A stretch of DNA of 64,000 bases, from positions 124,001-188,000 of the forward strand of contig NZ_FXAY01000005.1 of NCBI RefSeq assembly GCF_900177685.1. Direction: 5' to 3'. The position numbers were made by a program, and so were the translations under genes. The stretch is from Agreia pratensis (GTDB taxonomy: Bacteria; Actinomycetota; Actinomycetes; Actinomycetales; Microbacteriaceae). Of this stretch, positions 7,916-16,448 are shown piece by piece. Position 1 is the first letter of the stretch, and every line of letters begins with the position of its first letter. The notes beneath the pieces were generated by a model. That model worked only from the letters and a program-made list of their open reading frames with translations. It was not told the origin of the DNA and made no database searches.

Positions 7916-8806
7916 TTAGTTAGTGGGTGGGATCGCGGTCGGCCAGCGGGTGCCGTCGTTGCTTCGTGCATCGGTGAAGATCGTGCCCCGCACGACGCAG
8001 TCTCGCAGGTCTGCATCACGCAGGTCGGCACCGGTGAACTTCGCATCACTGAGGTCGGCGCCGCGGAGATCCGCCGAACGGAGGCTCGCGCCTGAGAAGT
8101 TGGCAGCAATAGCCTTGCTGGCACGCAGATCAGAGTCGTCGAAGATCGCTTTCACGGCCGTGACGGCTCCGAGGCCTGCGCGCCGTAGATTCGACTTCGA
8201 GAAATCGGTGCCAGTGACGTCGGCTCGGTAGAAAACCGCTCCTTCCATCGAGCAAGCCACCAGCGTCGAGCTGGAGAGGTCAGTGTCAGAGAAGTTGGCC
8301 CCGTCGAACGCGGATTCGCGGGCGGAAATGCCTGTCGCCCGTGCGCCCACCACAACGGTATTGGTGAAGTTCACGTCGCCCATCCGCGCTCCATCGAGCG
8401 AGGTATTGGTGAGGTTGGCTCCTCGAAAGTCCGAACGATCCAAGACCACGCCGGTGAGGTCTGACTCGTGCAGATCGCGGAAGGAGAACACGAGTCCCGA
8501 GAGCACCCTTCCTCTCAAGCGCAACCCGGCCAGATCCGGCGTATCGAGGAGGCTCTGTAAAAAGCGACGTTCCTCGGCAGCCTTGTCCTGAGCCCCTTCG
8601 ATGCGCATGGTCACGAGCTGCTCAACGGCGAGGAGAGCGAGGCCGATGCCCGCACCGACGGCCAGACTGCTGCCGATATCCGTGTATTTGTCTCCGCTGC
8701 TGGGTCCGATGGACCACAGAACGATCCCGAGCGCCATCACGACGACGCTGACAGCACCGATGATCACTAGTGGGTCGCTGAGGCGCCGGGGGCGCGTGCG
8801 GTTCAT
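7916..8806 (-). CDS. Membrane protein with pentapeptide repeats
   Basis: 296 aa. Two N-terminal transmembrane helices (about residues 12-33 and 43-65) are followed by a charged linker (EGAQDKAAEERRFLQSLL) and then about 180 residues of A(D/N)LxX pentapeptide repeats, e.g. ADLRGADLSDAKFTGADLRD, which form a right-handed quadrilateral beta-helix. The repeat domain is predicted to be cytoplasmic. The start codon overlaps the stop of the AAA-TPR ATPase by 4 bp (ATGA), so the two are translationally coupled and probably work together. The pentapeptide helix may serve as a docking scaffold at the membrane; no enzymatic residue is visible. Confidence 0.85.
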   Translation of the reverse strand: MNRTRPRRLSDPLVIIGAVSVVVMALGIVLWSIGPSSGDKYTDIGSSLAVGAGIGLALLAVEQLVTMRIEGAQDKAAEERRFLQSLLDTPDLAGLRLRGRVLSGLVFSFRDLHESDLTGVVLDRSDFRGANLTNTSLDGARMGDVNFTNTVVVGARATGISARESAFDGANFSDTDLSSSTLVACSMEGAVFYRADVTGTDFSKSNLRRAGLGAVTAVKAIFDDSDLRASKAIAANFSGASLRSADLRGADLSDAKFTGADLRDADLRDCVVRGTIFTDARSNDGTRWPTAIPPTN

Positions 8807-11220
8807 ACTTCGGTCCCGACAGAACCCGACACCTTGGGTCCGCCGATAGATGGGCTTCCCTCGACGGAGGCGGCAGCCGGAGTGATTGGAACACGGAGAC
8901 GATCGGCCCGATCATGCTCACCGTTCGCATCGAGTTCACCCGCGATTACCTCGAACAGCTCGGCCTGCTCAAGCGACCGCTTCGCAATCGCGCTCTCGAA
9001 GTGCGATTGCGCCGCGTCGAATGCTCCGAGGCGGTAGGCGATCTCGCCCAAGACCATTTCGGTTTCGTGGGTTCCTTGCGCAAAACCGATGATTCGGTGC
9101 AGTTTGAGCGCCCGAGACGCGATGCCTCGAGCCTCGATCAGTTCGGCCTCCGATTCGGTCGACGCCATCATGATCGTGGCCTGGTACTGCAGCGCGATCG
9201 CCTCTGAGCGCTTCGATCCCACCTGCGCACTCCAGGCGGACACCCGGGCGACAATCTCGAGAGCCTTGTCGACGTTCCCCGTGAGGCGCAGGGTTTTGGC
9301 GTAGGGTATCAGCCACCGATGATGGGAGACGCGTCCGTCGACGCACTCGATGGATTCGCTGTAGAGCCGCACCGCTGCATCGAGATCGCCGTCGACCCGT
9401 GACATCTTCGCCTTGTTGCGCAGCACGCGTGCACGGAGCGGGCCGGTCGACCCCGCCGGAACGAAACGCAGCGCCTTGTCGACGTAATGCACGTACTGCT
9501 GCCGGTGCTTCTCCGCTTGAGCGGGTTCCAGCCCGGCCAGCCGCTCATAGCGACGACCGTGCAGCTCGGCCAGATCGCACGAAACCTCGCAGATCATGTC
9601 GCTCTGATCTGTTTTCTCTGCGAGCCGCTCGCAATCCAGATAGGTCATCAGGGCCTGCTCGATGTCACCGTCGAAGATCTGCGCGTCACCCAAGAAGTTG
9701 AGTGCCGTCGCTCGGATATCGGATGGCACCTGCTCGCCGACTAGCTGCTGCAAGAGCGTGCCAGCCTCTTCGGTCGCGTTCGCCGATATGAGGGCGCTCG
9801 CAAGCTCGAGCTGGATGGACTGACGTGAGTCGTTCTCAAGCAGCACCGCACCTGCGGATGCGGCAAGTGCCTTGGTGAACAGCTGTACAGAATCCTGTGC
9901 CGACCCGGTGGCCTGCGCATTGCGGGCCGCGCGCAGGAGGTAAGGAAAGGCCTCGGCCAATTTGGCAGCCAGAAAGAGATGTTCGCCGATCAGGGCATCC
10001 CAGTCCTCATTGGTGGTTCCGACCATCGCCGAGAGCACGAGTGCGACCTGCCCATGGATGCGACGCTTCCGCAACCCGCTCAATGACTCGTAGAGCACGT
10101 CGCGGATCTTGCCATGCGAGAACTCGAAAGACTCGTCGTCGTCTCGGAGTTCACGAATGAGTTCGAAACTGAGATAGCGCTCCAGATGCAGCAGAAGGTC
10201 ATCCTCCCCTGACGCGGTGAGTTTCTGCAGCACTTCGAACGCGAAGCGCCGACCCACCACAGCGGCGAACTCCAACTCGCTGCGCTGCTCCGGATCGAGC
10301 ATGTCCAGCCGTGACGCGATGACATCCTCCACGGAGGGTGGGATCGCCCAGAGTTCCACCTGTCCGGCGAAGCGCCAGGCGCCGTCGACCTGCACCAACT
10401 GAGCCGCGCTGCCGTCGGTCGCCGGATCGCGGAGCACCCGGAGCAACTCGCGGATGAACAACGGGTTGCCCTCGGTCTCACGGTACAGCTTCTCGTAAAA
10501 GGCGAGCGGCAGCTCGGTCTCGCCCTCGAGCATCACGTCGACTAGATCGTCGATCGACGAATCGGAAAAACCCGTGACACTCACAGAGGTCAGCACGCCT
10601 TCCGCGCGCCGCGCCGACGTGGTGATCGACTTCAGCGGATGGCTCGGGCTCACTACAAGATCGCTGCGGAAGGCGCCCAAGATGACGACCGGCCCCTCGC
10701 TGATGCGCGAGATCAAGCAGAGGAGGGCGTCGGCGCTACCAACGTCGAGATGCTCCAGATCATCGATGAACAGAAGCAGCGGTTGCGCGTCGGTCGATTG
10801 GAATTTTCCGACGATGACATTCGTGAAGGTGGCGACCAGCGCCTCTCGGCGACTTGCCGGATCTGCCGTCACCGAGTCGCTTACGGCAGCCATCTCGGCC
10901 TGAGGAGAGTCCGTGCCAAACATCACGGCGATCGTCTCGGCGACCGGCCGCCCGTCGCAGAGTTGACGAACGAGCTCTCGCACGGGAAAGAAGCTCATGC
11001 CCTCGTGAAAAGGCTCGCACGCGATGCGGTGGGTGGCGAAGCCAAGTCGTTCTGCTTCGGCGATTGCCGACTGTGCGAGTGCCGACTTGCCAACGCCGCT
11101 GTGCCCGCCAAGCAGGGCAACCGCTCCAGATGACCTGCTGCCGCCTTCGCTCACTCGGGTGAGCACCGCGCGAAGTTGCGCGAGCTCCCGCTCGCGCCCG
11201 AACAGGCCCGTTTCGCGCAC
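8803..11220 (-). CDS. AAA-type ATPase with TPR-like repeats
   Basis: 805 aa. The N-terminus LFGRERELAQL is the usual AAA_16 lead; Walker A GGHSGVGKS is at residues 38-46, and the Walker B-like strand LLLFIDDLEHLD near 150-161. The layout matches STAND-type ATPases such as those attached to class III cyclases or LuxR/MalT regulators. Residues from about 400 to 780 are alpha-helical TPR-like repeats. Unlike MalT/LuxR or cyclase relatives, there is no C-terminal helix-turn-helix and no N-terminal cyclase domain, so the output must come through a partner. The coupled pentapeptide membrane protein (4-bp overlap) is the obvious candidate. It lies 143 bp downstream of the vWA-SGNH gene on the same strand. 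Confidence 0.8.
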   Translation of the reverse strand: MRETGLFGRERELAQLRAVLTRVSEGGSRSSGAVALLGGHSGVGKSALAQSAIAEAERLGFATHRIACEPFHEGMSFFPVRELVRQLCDGRPVAETIAVMFGTDSPQAEMAAVSDSVTADPASRREALVATFTNVIVGKFQSTDAQPLLLFIDDLEHLDVGSADALLCLISRISEGPVVILGAFRSDLVVSPSHPLKSITTSARRAEGVLTSVSVTGFSDSSIDDLVDVMLEGETELPLAFYEKLYRETEGNPLFIRELLRVLRDPATDGSAAQLVQVDGAWRFAGQVELWAIPPSVEDVIASRLDMLDPEQRSELEFAAVVGRRFAFEVLQKLTASGEDDLLLHLERYLSFELIRELRDDDESFEFSHGKIRDVLYESLSGLRKRRIHGQVALVLSAMVGTTNEDWDALIGEHLFLAAKLAEAFPYLLRAARNAQATGSAQDSVQLFTKALAASAGAVLLENDSRQSIQLELASALISANATEEAGTLLQQLVGEQVPSDIRATALNFLGDAQIFDGDIEQALMTYLDCERLAEKTDQSDMICEVSCDLAELHGRRYERLAGLEPAQAEKHRQQYVHYVDKALRFVPAGSTGPLRARVLRNKAKMSRVDGDLDAAVRLYSESIECVDGRVSHHRWLIPYAKTLRLTGNVDKALEIVARVSAWSAQVGSKRSEAIALQYQATIMMASTESEAELIEARGIASRALKLHRIIGFAQGTHETEMVLGEIAYRLGAFDAAQSHFESAIAKRSLEQAELFEVIAGELDANGEHDRADRLRVPITPAAASVEGSPSIGGPKVSGSVGTEV

Positions 11221-11363
11221 CGTTGCGATGACACGCCCCTATTCTCTCGCTGTCGTCGAATCGCGACGCCGGCGCAGGCACGAACACAGCCCCCGTACCG
11301 CGACCATACACGCGCCGGACGACCCATGCACCCCCTCGAAAGCGGGCCACCCGAGATGAGGGA

Positions 11364-13835
11364 TCACGCCCGCTTACGAGCAAGCAGCAGTGCACCGGTA
11401 GAGAGCAGAAGCAGCATGATCCCGACCGCGACCAGCGGCCACAGCCAGATTTCCCCCGGGGGCACGATCCTCATCTCCTGAGCCACGGCCACCGGTTCAC
11501 CATCGGTCTCGAAGCCGAATACCACTACGTGATGCTCTCCGACCGGAACGTCGGCCGGAATCCGGAAGGTCTCTGCAACGCCGCCGAACTCATCAGCGAC
11601 CGCGGTGCCGAGAACGGTAGGCGAGGAGTCGAGTCGCACCACCGCCTGCGATCCGGGTGACAGTCCACTCCGCCGAACGGTGACGCTACCTCCTGCCGAC
11701 GCTGCGGCGTGATCTGGCACCAGCAGGTTGGTGGCCACCGTCTCTATCCAAGGAACCTCGTTGCCCACAAGATCAGGATTCCAGGTGGGGACGGCGTTGC
11801 TAGTCACCTTGCGTGCCGCCCGCGATTTCGACCACGCGCTGATCGCCCGGGCCATGGCGGCATGGCCGTCTCGATTCGGATGCAGCAGTCCGCTCTTCCC
11901 GAGCAGCGCGGAGATGTGCAGGGTGGAGACTTTGTCCCAATTGTCGAAGACGGCGTAGCTCTGGGAGCCGCCTTCGCAGATCGTGTGGTCGGGCTGGAAC
12001 GCGTCGACAACATCCGGCACCACGTAGACCGGATGCCCCTCGTTGCGCACCGTGTATGCGGCCAATTGCACGCTTGTGTTCAGGGCGTCGAAGAAGTCGT
12101 TGAGAAAAGCCACCTCTTCGGCACTGATTCCCACGAAGCAACCACCGGGCGCTTCCTGCCCCGACGACGTCTCAGGAAGTATGCGGGGGTAGGGAATGAG
12201 TACGATGGGCGCCACCTTGCCGCCGCGATTGCGGCGCGCAGACGCGTCGTTGACGGCCGAGTCCACCGCGCGGAGAACGTCGGCCACGTCGGGCTGAACG
12301 GCCAGCGCACGTTCGATGGCCGCGGTGCGGTTGTCCTTCAGCCCCTTCCAGTCGAGTTGGATTCCGTTGTCGCAGCTCACCGGGCCGAAGATGCACGCCG
12401 TGGCGATGTCAGCGAAACCGGCGTCGTTGCCGCCGATACTGAGCAGCACGGCCTGCGGCGGCGCCTTGGAGAGAGCGGACGCTCGAAGTACTGTCAGCTG
12501 TGGTGGCACATCGGCGTCGCCGGAGTGCTGGGAGTTGAAGAAGTCGCTGGTCACGGCTCCTGAACAAGCGATGAGGTCGACATTCTTCATGGTCCAGATT
12601 TCGGCGGCGTAGGTCGTGTCAGAGCGATGACACTTCGAGCCGTCCCCACCATCTGTGCCTTCGATATAGCTGCCCGCGCCCTCGCCAGAGGAGTATGAGT
12701 CGCCGACGACCGCGACTCGGGTCACCCCGTCGAAGAGTGCCCCCAGCGCGCTTTGGCCCAGGGTGTCGGAGATGGTGCTTTTTCCGTGCAGAAGCTGCGG
12801 GCGGGCGTTGCGGGCGGTGACCGACACATTCCAGGTCGCGGGTCCGAGGAGCGAGTCATCCGGTCGCACGTCGAACGACACGACGCGTTCGTCGCCCACA
12901 CCGAGGTTGCCGAGGAATCGCACCGGGCGTGTGACGAGCACCGAACCGGCGGTTTCATCGTCGAGGGCGAGGCTGAGCGACACGCGTACGTCAGCGGCGG
13001 GAACCCGGCCGCTGCTGCGGACCGTGACCTGCATTGTTCCTCCGGGCGCGGCCCCTGTGCCACTAACCACTGAGAACGACTCCGAGCCGCTGACACTCAC
13101 GCTCGTGCGGGCGAGAGCGGCGCCGGTGATGGCGTCGATCAACTCGTCGCCGTCGTCGACACCTACGTAGCGGCCGCCGGTGGCGTCGGCGATGCAGCGG
13201 AGTTCGTCTTCGCCCGGGCCGTCGATCTGTAGGCCGACCGTATTCACCTGCACGTCGATGCCCGCCGCCCTGATGTCGCCCGCTACCTCGCACGGTGGAG
13301 TGCCGCAGTTCGACTCGCCGTCGCTGACGAGCACGATGACACCGATGGAGTCCTCGCCGTAGCGGTCGGTGATGGCCTGACTGGCCCGCAGCAATGCCGG
13401 CCCCGTGGGAGTGTCGCCATCCGGCGTCATACGCCTGATCTGAGCGGATGCCTGTGCCGGGTCGAGATCAGCGAGGGGCGTCTCGATACGGCCGGTGGAG
13501 CATCCGTCGACCGTCGGGGCGTCCCGACCGGGATACGCGATCATGCCGTAGGGCTGACCGGCACCGAGGGCTGCCACCAAGTCGAGCAGCGCCGCTTGGG
13601 CTGAGTCGATACGGCGCCCGCCGTTGCCGAGCACGCTGTCGATCTCGTCATTCATGGAGCCGGAGGTGTCGAGCACCACCATCATGGGAGTGTGCTCGCC
13701 GAACGGGTCGGAGGTGGAGTTGTTGTCGGGGGTGGCTACAGGGGCACCGACTGCTATCGAGGCGGGGGTAGAGCCCATCGCCAGAACGAGCGAGATGGCG
13801 ACGACTGCACCTGCCAGGCCCGCCGGCCTTCTCAC
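11364..13835 (-). CDS. Surface protein with fused vWA and SGNH-hydrolase domains
   Basis: 823 aa. Signal peptide at residues 1-31 (LAGAVVAISLVLAMG) and a C-terminal transmembrane helix near 797-817 followed by RKRA: a type I membrane protein with an extracellular body. vWA domain at 51-240 with a complete MIDAS DTSGS (56-60) and the conserved TPTGPALL (threonine site). SGNH hydrolase domain at about 373-665: block I GDSYSSGEG with Ser380, block III GGND (468-471), block V DxxH within HPNRDGH (652-658). SGNH enzymes are esterases or lipases, sometimes acting on cell-wall glycans. A vWA adhesion/metal module plus an esterase in one chain is an uncommon architecture. The start overlaps the PASTA gene stop by 4 bp. 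Confidence 0.85.
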   Translation of the reverse strand: MRRPAGLAGAVVAISLVLAMGSTPASIAVGAPVATPDNNSTSDPFGEHTPMMVVLDTSGSMNDEIDSVLGNGGRRIDSAQAALLDLVAALGAGQPYGMIAYPGRDAPTVDGCSTGRIETPLADLDPAQASAQIRRMTPDGDTPTGPALLRASQAITDRYGEDSIGVIVLVSDGESNCGTPPCEVAGDIRAAGIDVQVNTVGLQIDGPGEDELRCIADATGGRYVGVDDGDELIDAITGAALARTSVSVSGSESFSVVSGTGAAPGGTMQVTVRSSGRVPAADVRVSLSLALDDETAGSVLVTRPVRFLGNLGVGDERVVSFDVRPDDSLLGPATWNVSVTARNARPQLLHGKSTISDTLGQSALGALFDGVTRVAVVGDSYSSGEGAGSYIEGTDGGDGSKCHRSDTTYAAEIWTMKNVDLIACSGAVTSDFFNSQHSGDADVPPQLTVLRASALSKAPPQAVLLSIGGNDAGFADIATACIFGPVSCDNGIQLDWKGLKDNRTAAIERALAVQPDVADVLRAVDSAVNDASARRNRGGKVAPIVLIPYPRILPETSSGQEAPGGCFVGISAEEVAFLNDFFDALNTSVQLAAYTVRNEGHPVYVVPDVVDAFQPDHTICEGGSQSYAVFDNWDKVSTLHISALLGKSGLLHPNRDGHAAMARAISAWSKSRAARKVTSNAVPTWNPDLVGNEVPWIETVATNLLVPDHAAASAGGSVTVRRSGLSPGSQAVVRLDSSPTVLGTAVADEFGGVAETFRIPADVPVGEHHVVVFGFETDGEPVAVAQEMRIVPPGEIWLWPLVAVGIMLLLLSTGALLLARKRA

Positions 13836-14848
13836 GTGCCCGCCCGGATCAGCGCGACCTCGTCCGGGGTCGCTCGCACGATGCCGTTGCCGAGCACAGC
13901 CGTCGGGCCGTTGGCCGCACCAGACACCACGAGCTTCAGACGCAGAACGTTGCGCACGTCGACACTGATCACGCTCGATTTGCCGAACTCGATCGGCTGA
14001 TCCACCAGCAGCACGCCGTCACCGAAGATCTGGAGTCGAGCAGCACCCTGTTCGGCGGAATCCAGCGCGCCGACCGTTGCCTCGAGCACCGACGCGTGAC
14101 GGCCGAGGTTCCACTCGGCCGAGGTATCGCCCGTGCGCGAACGGCACGCGAGGCTGTCAGAGATGTCAGTGCCGTTGACCGTGCCCTGCGATACGACGGA
14201 GCATCCTTGACCGCCGACCCGATCGAGGTCGCCCAGTGCCAGGGCGACGCCGGCGTCGGCGACGGTGAGCTCGACCACTCGGTCGAGCGGCGAGCCGACA
14301 GATGGCGAGACCGCGAGCACCGTGCCGTCGGCCGCGCCCGGCTGCACGGAGCGGAGAACGGTGACGATGGCACCAAGTTGCTCGAGCGCGGTGCGGGCAT
14401 CGGCGGAGGTTGACCCGACGACGTCGGGAACCGTGCTCGCAGTGGAGAGCGTGAGGGTCACGCCTTCGGCGGCATCGCTCGATCCGGCCGGCGGCTGCTG
14501 GCCCACGACAAGCCCGGCTGCTCCGGCTGCCGCTTGTTCGGCGATGGTCACGTCGGACGCGAGACCGGAATCGGAGAGCGCGCGCCTGGCCGACTGCTCG
14601 TCGAGCCCCAGCAGATCGGGCATCGTCGGGGCGATCGCGTCTTCAGGCGAGCTAGGCACATTGACGAGTAACCCGTCATCGGACGCCGCGACCACCGTGC
14701 GAGGAAACACCAGCTGGCCCACCGCAAAGCCAATCAGCAGGATGCCGATCACGGAGACGAAGACAGAGACGAGAACGATGGGCCGACGACGCAGGCCCAT
14801 CCAGTCGCGGAGCCGTTGTACACGTGCCCTCATCCGTTTGAGTGCCAC
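13832..14848 (-). CDS. Membrane protein with PASTA repeats and NPCBM-like C-terminal domain
   Basis: 338 aa. A basic cytoplasmic N-terminus is followed by one transmembrane helix (about residues 25-47, IVLVSVFVSVIGILLIGFAV). Two PASTA-like units follow: one around residues 75-135 (MPDLLGLDEQSARRALSDSG) and one at 138-195 (VPDVVGSTSADARTALEQLG). The C-terminal ~130 residues (Cys in GGQGCSVV, then RHASVLEATVGALDS and LQIFGDGVLLVD) look like an NPCBM/NEW2 carbohydrate-binding beta-sandwich. PASTA modules bind peptidoglycan or lipid II in Ser/Thr kinases and PBPs; here there is no kinase domain. It is probably a wall-sensing protein and the first gene of the minus-strand set. Confidence 0.75.
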   Translation of the reverse strand: MALKRMRARVQRLRDWMGLRRRPIVLVSVFVSVIGILLIGFAVGQLVFPRTVVAASDDGLLVNVPSSPEDAIAPTMPDLLGLDEQSARRALSDSGLASDVTIAEQAAAGAAGLVVGQQPPAGSSDAAEGVTLTLSTASTVPDVVGSTSADARTALEQLGAIVTVLRSVQPGAADGTVLAVSPSVGSPLDRVVELTVADAGVALALGDLDRVGGQGCSVVSQGTVNGTDISDSLACRSRTGDTSAEWNLGRHASVLEATVGALDSAEQGAARLQIFGDGVLLVDQPIEFGKSSVISVDVRNVLRLKLVVSGAANGPTAVLGNGIVRATPDEVALIRAGT

Positions 14849-15174
14849 TGGACCCCCGCCTGGTCATCTACGTCGTCACTCGCCGACGGATTCTCACACT
14901 AGAAGACAAAGCGTCCGCCCTGCGCACCCCCCTTCGGGTGGGCCGGGGGATATCACCAGCCACCCGTGCAACTATGTCGGTCCGTTCCGGCGAGACGGGA
15001 CGATCTTTCGCTCGGGTGGCGTATCACCCACTCCGTCGCCTCGTTTGGGCTTTCCGGCCGACCAGCTTGGCAAGGTGCTGCGCTGGCTCGAGAACTACGC
15101 CAAGTGGTGCCCGACTACCAGCACACGTTCAGCACCAGACGCACAACGTCGCTGTTGGCCGACACGTCGACTTT
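14849..15174. other. Intergenic region with a possible decayed gene end
   Basis: No intact gene. At 15060-15178 the plus strand reads GKVLRWLENYA in one frame and then, after a single-base shift, VVPDYQHTFSTRRTTSLLA in the next frame up to a TAG. Both halves have coding-like codon choice, which suggests a frameshifted remnant of a gene 3' end; the protein is not recognised. The upstream promoter of the PASTA operon should lie at the left end. Confidence 0.3.
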
Positions 15175-16248
15175 CTAGCCGACAGGCACTTCCGATGCCT
15201 GCTCACGCCGGCTCGGGTCTGGATGCCGGACGGGCGACGGATCAACCGTGCGGCTCGGCCGCATCCGGCTCAGCAGAAGCCGTCGACCCGGGTTCTCGAC
15301 CAGCCGGTGCAGCAGCGCTGCTGCGACCAGGGCGATGGCCAGCGCCCCGATCACGTGAACGATCGATACGACGGCACTGGGGTTCTCATAAGCGCCCGGT
15401 ACGAGCGCGACGAAACTCTGAATGATCAGCAGGTGCACCAGGTAGAAGGGGAACGAGAGGGTTCCCAGAGTTGTGAGTGGTTTCGTGGCGAGAATGGTGG
15501 GCCGGCCCTCTTGGTCGGCGCGGGCGAGCGCGGCGATCAGCAGGCAGAACCCGACGATGGTGAAGCTGGCGATGCGCAGCGGGCTGTCTGGAAAGCTCTG
15601 AGCCGCGGCATACCCCGCGATGGCCACCGCTAGGGCGGGCACGAGGCGAGGTCCGCGCCATATCTTCTTGGCCATGAGCTGGGCGAGTACGACGCCCAGC
15701 ACGAACTCGGGCAGCCGCACGATGGGCGAGCTGTTCGGCGAGATCTGCGGCAACAGCGCAGAGACGATCGGAGACGTGGCAAGTACAAGAATCACGGTCG
15801 ACACGGCAGCCGAGATGAGCGCCCTGCGACTGAGGGCGCGCACCCCGACGATGATCAGCGGGAACGCCAGATAGAAGAAGGCCTCGCACACCAGCGACCA
15901 GCTCACCGGATTGCCCGCCTGCCACCAATCGGCGTTCCAGGAGCTCGTGAGCGTGGCATTCGCGAACAGCGCCCACGGATCGCCGGTTGCTATCTGCGGA
16001 AGCACCGTGGCCGACAGCAGCAACGCCGCCGCGAGCGCCACGACATGGAGCGGGTAGATGCGCGCGACCCTATGCCACCAGAAGCTCCGCGCCGACTGGT
16101 TCGGCTTGTGCGACCACGAGAGAACGAAGCCCGACAAGACGAAGAACAGCGAGACCCCGATGGCCCCGGCCCCGAAGACGCTGGTCATGGCCGATTGCGC
16201 GTTGCCGCTGAAAAGACCGGCATTTCGCACGTGGTACGCGAAGACCAC
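15175..16248 (-). CDS. Acyltransferase 3 family integral membrane protein (N-terminus probably extends upstream)
   Basis: 357 aa from GTG 16248. About ten transmembrane helices. VFAYHVRN near the start with its conserved histidine, GVSLFFVLSGFVLSW, and SFWWHRVARIYPLH with the conserved arginine identify the acyltransferase-3 family (O-acetylation of surface polysaccharide or antibiotics). The frame stays open upstream and encodes LPSLTGLRWLAALV, the usual start of the first helix in this family, so the true N-terminus must lie further upstream. No ATG, GTG or TTG exists in that extension. A GGAGGA at 16331-16336 precedes an ATC codon at 16324-16326, hinting at a rare start codon. It is monocistronic. 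Confidence 0.8.
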   Translation of the reverse strand: MVFAYHVRNAGLFSGNAQSAMTSVFGAGAIGVSLFFVLSGFVLSWSHKPNQSARSFWWHRVARIYPLHVVALAAALLLSATVLPQIATGDPWALFANATLTSSWNADWWQAGNPVSWSLVCEAFFYLAFPLIIVGVRALSRRALISAAVSTVILVLATSPIVSALLPQISPNSSPIVRLPEFVLGVVLAQLMAKKIWRGPRLVPALAVAIAGYAAAQSFPDSPLRIASFTIVGFCLLIAALARADQEGRPTILATKPLTTLGTLSFPFYLVHLLIIQSFVALVPGAYENPSAVVSIVHVIGALAIALVAAALLHRLVENPGRRLLLSRMRPSRTVDPSPVRHPDPSRREQASEVPVG

Positions 16249-16448
16249 AAGAGCCGCGAGCCATCGAAGACCCGTCAGCGACGGCAGCGGTTGAGCGCGA
16301 ATAACGGGCGCGGGCGTAGTGGCGATGGGGTCCTCCAGACGGCGCCGGGCGAATGGCGTACCTTGAGCAAACCCAACCCAGTGTTGCGAGATCGTCTGGG
16401 AGAACCCTCACTGTGCGCGGCGCTTCAGCATCCGCGCGCGGGGCGGTG

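Noticed and set aside
7894-8124. N-terminal extension of the HAD phosphatase to 8124
   Set aside because: Those 77 codons overlap the pentapeptide gene on the same strand and show no HAD homology; GTG 7893 has a strong ribosome-binding site.
14842-15633. 263-codon plus-strand frame opposite the acyltransferase
   Set aside because: Over most of its length it is antisense to a gene with clear membrane helices and family motifs.
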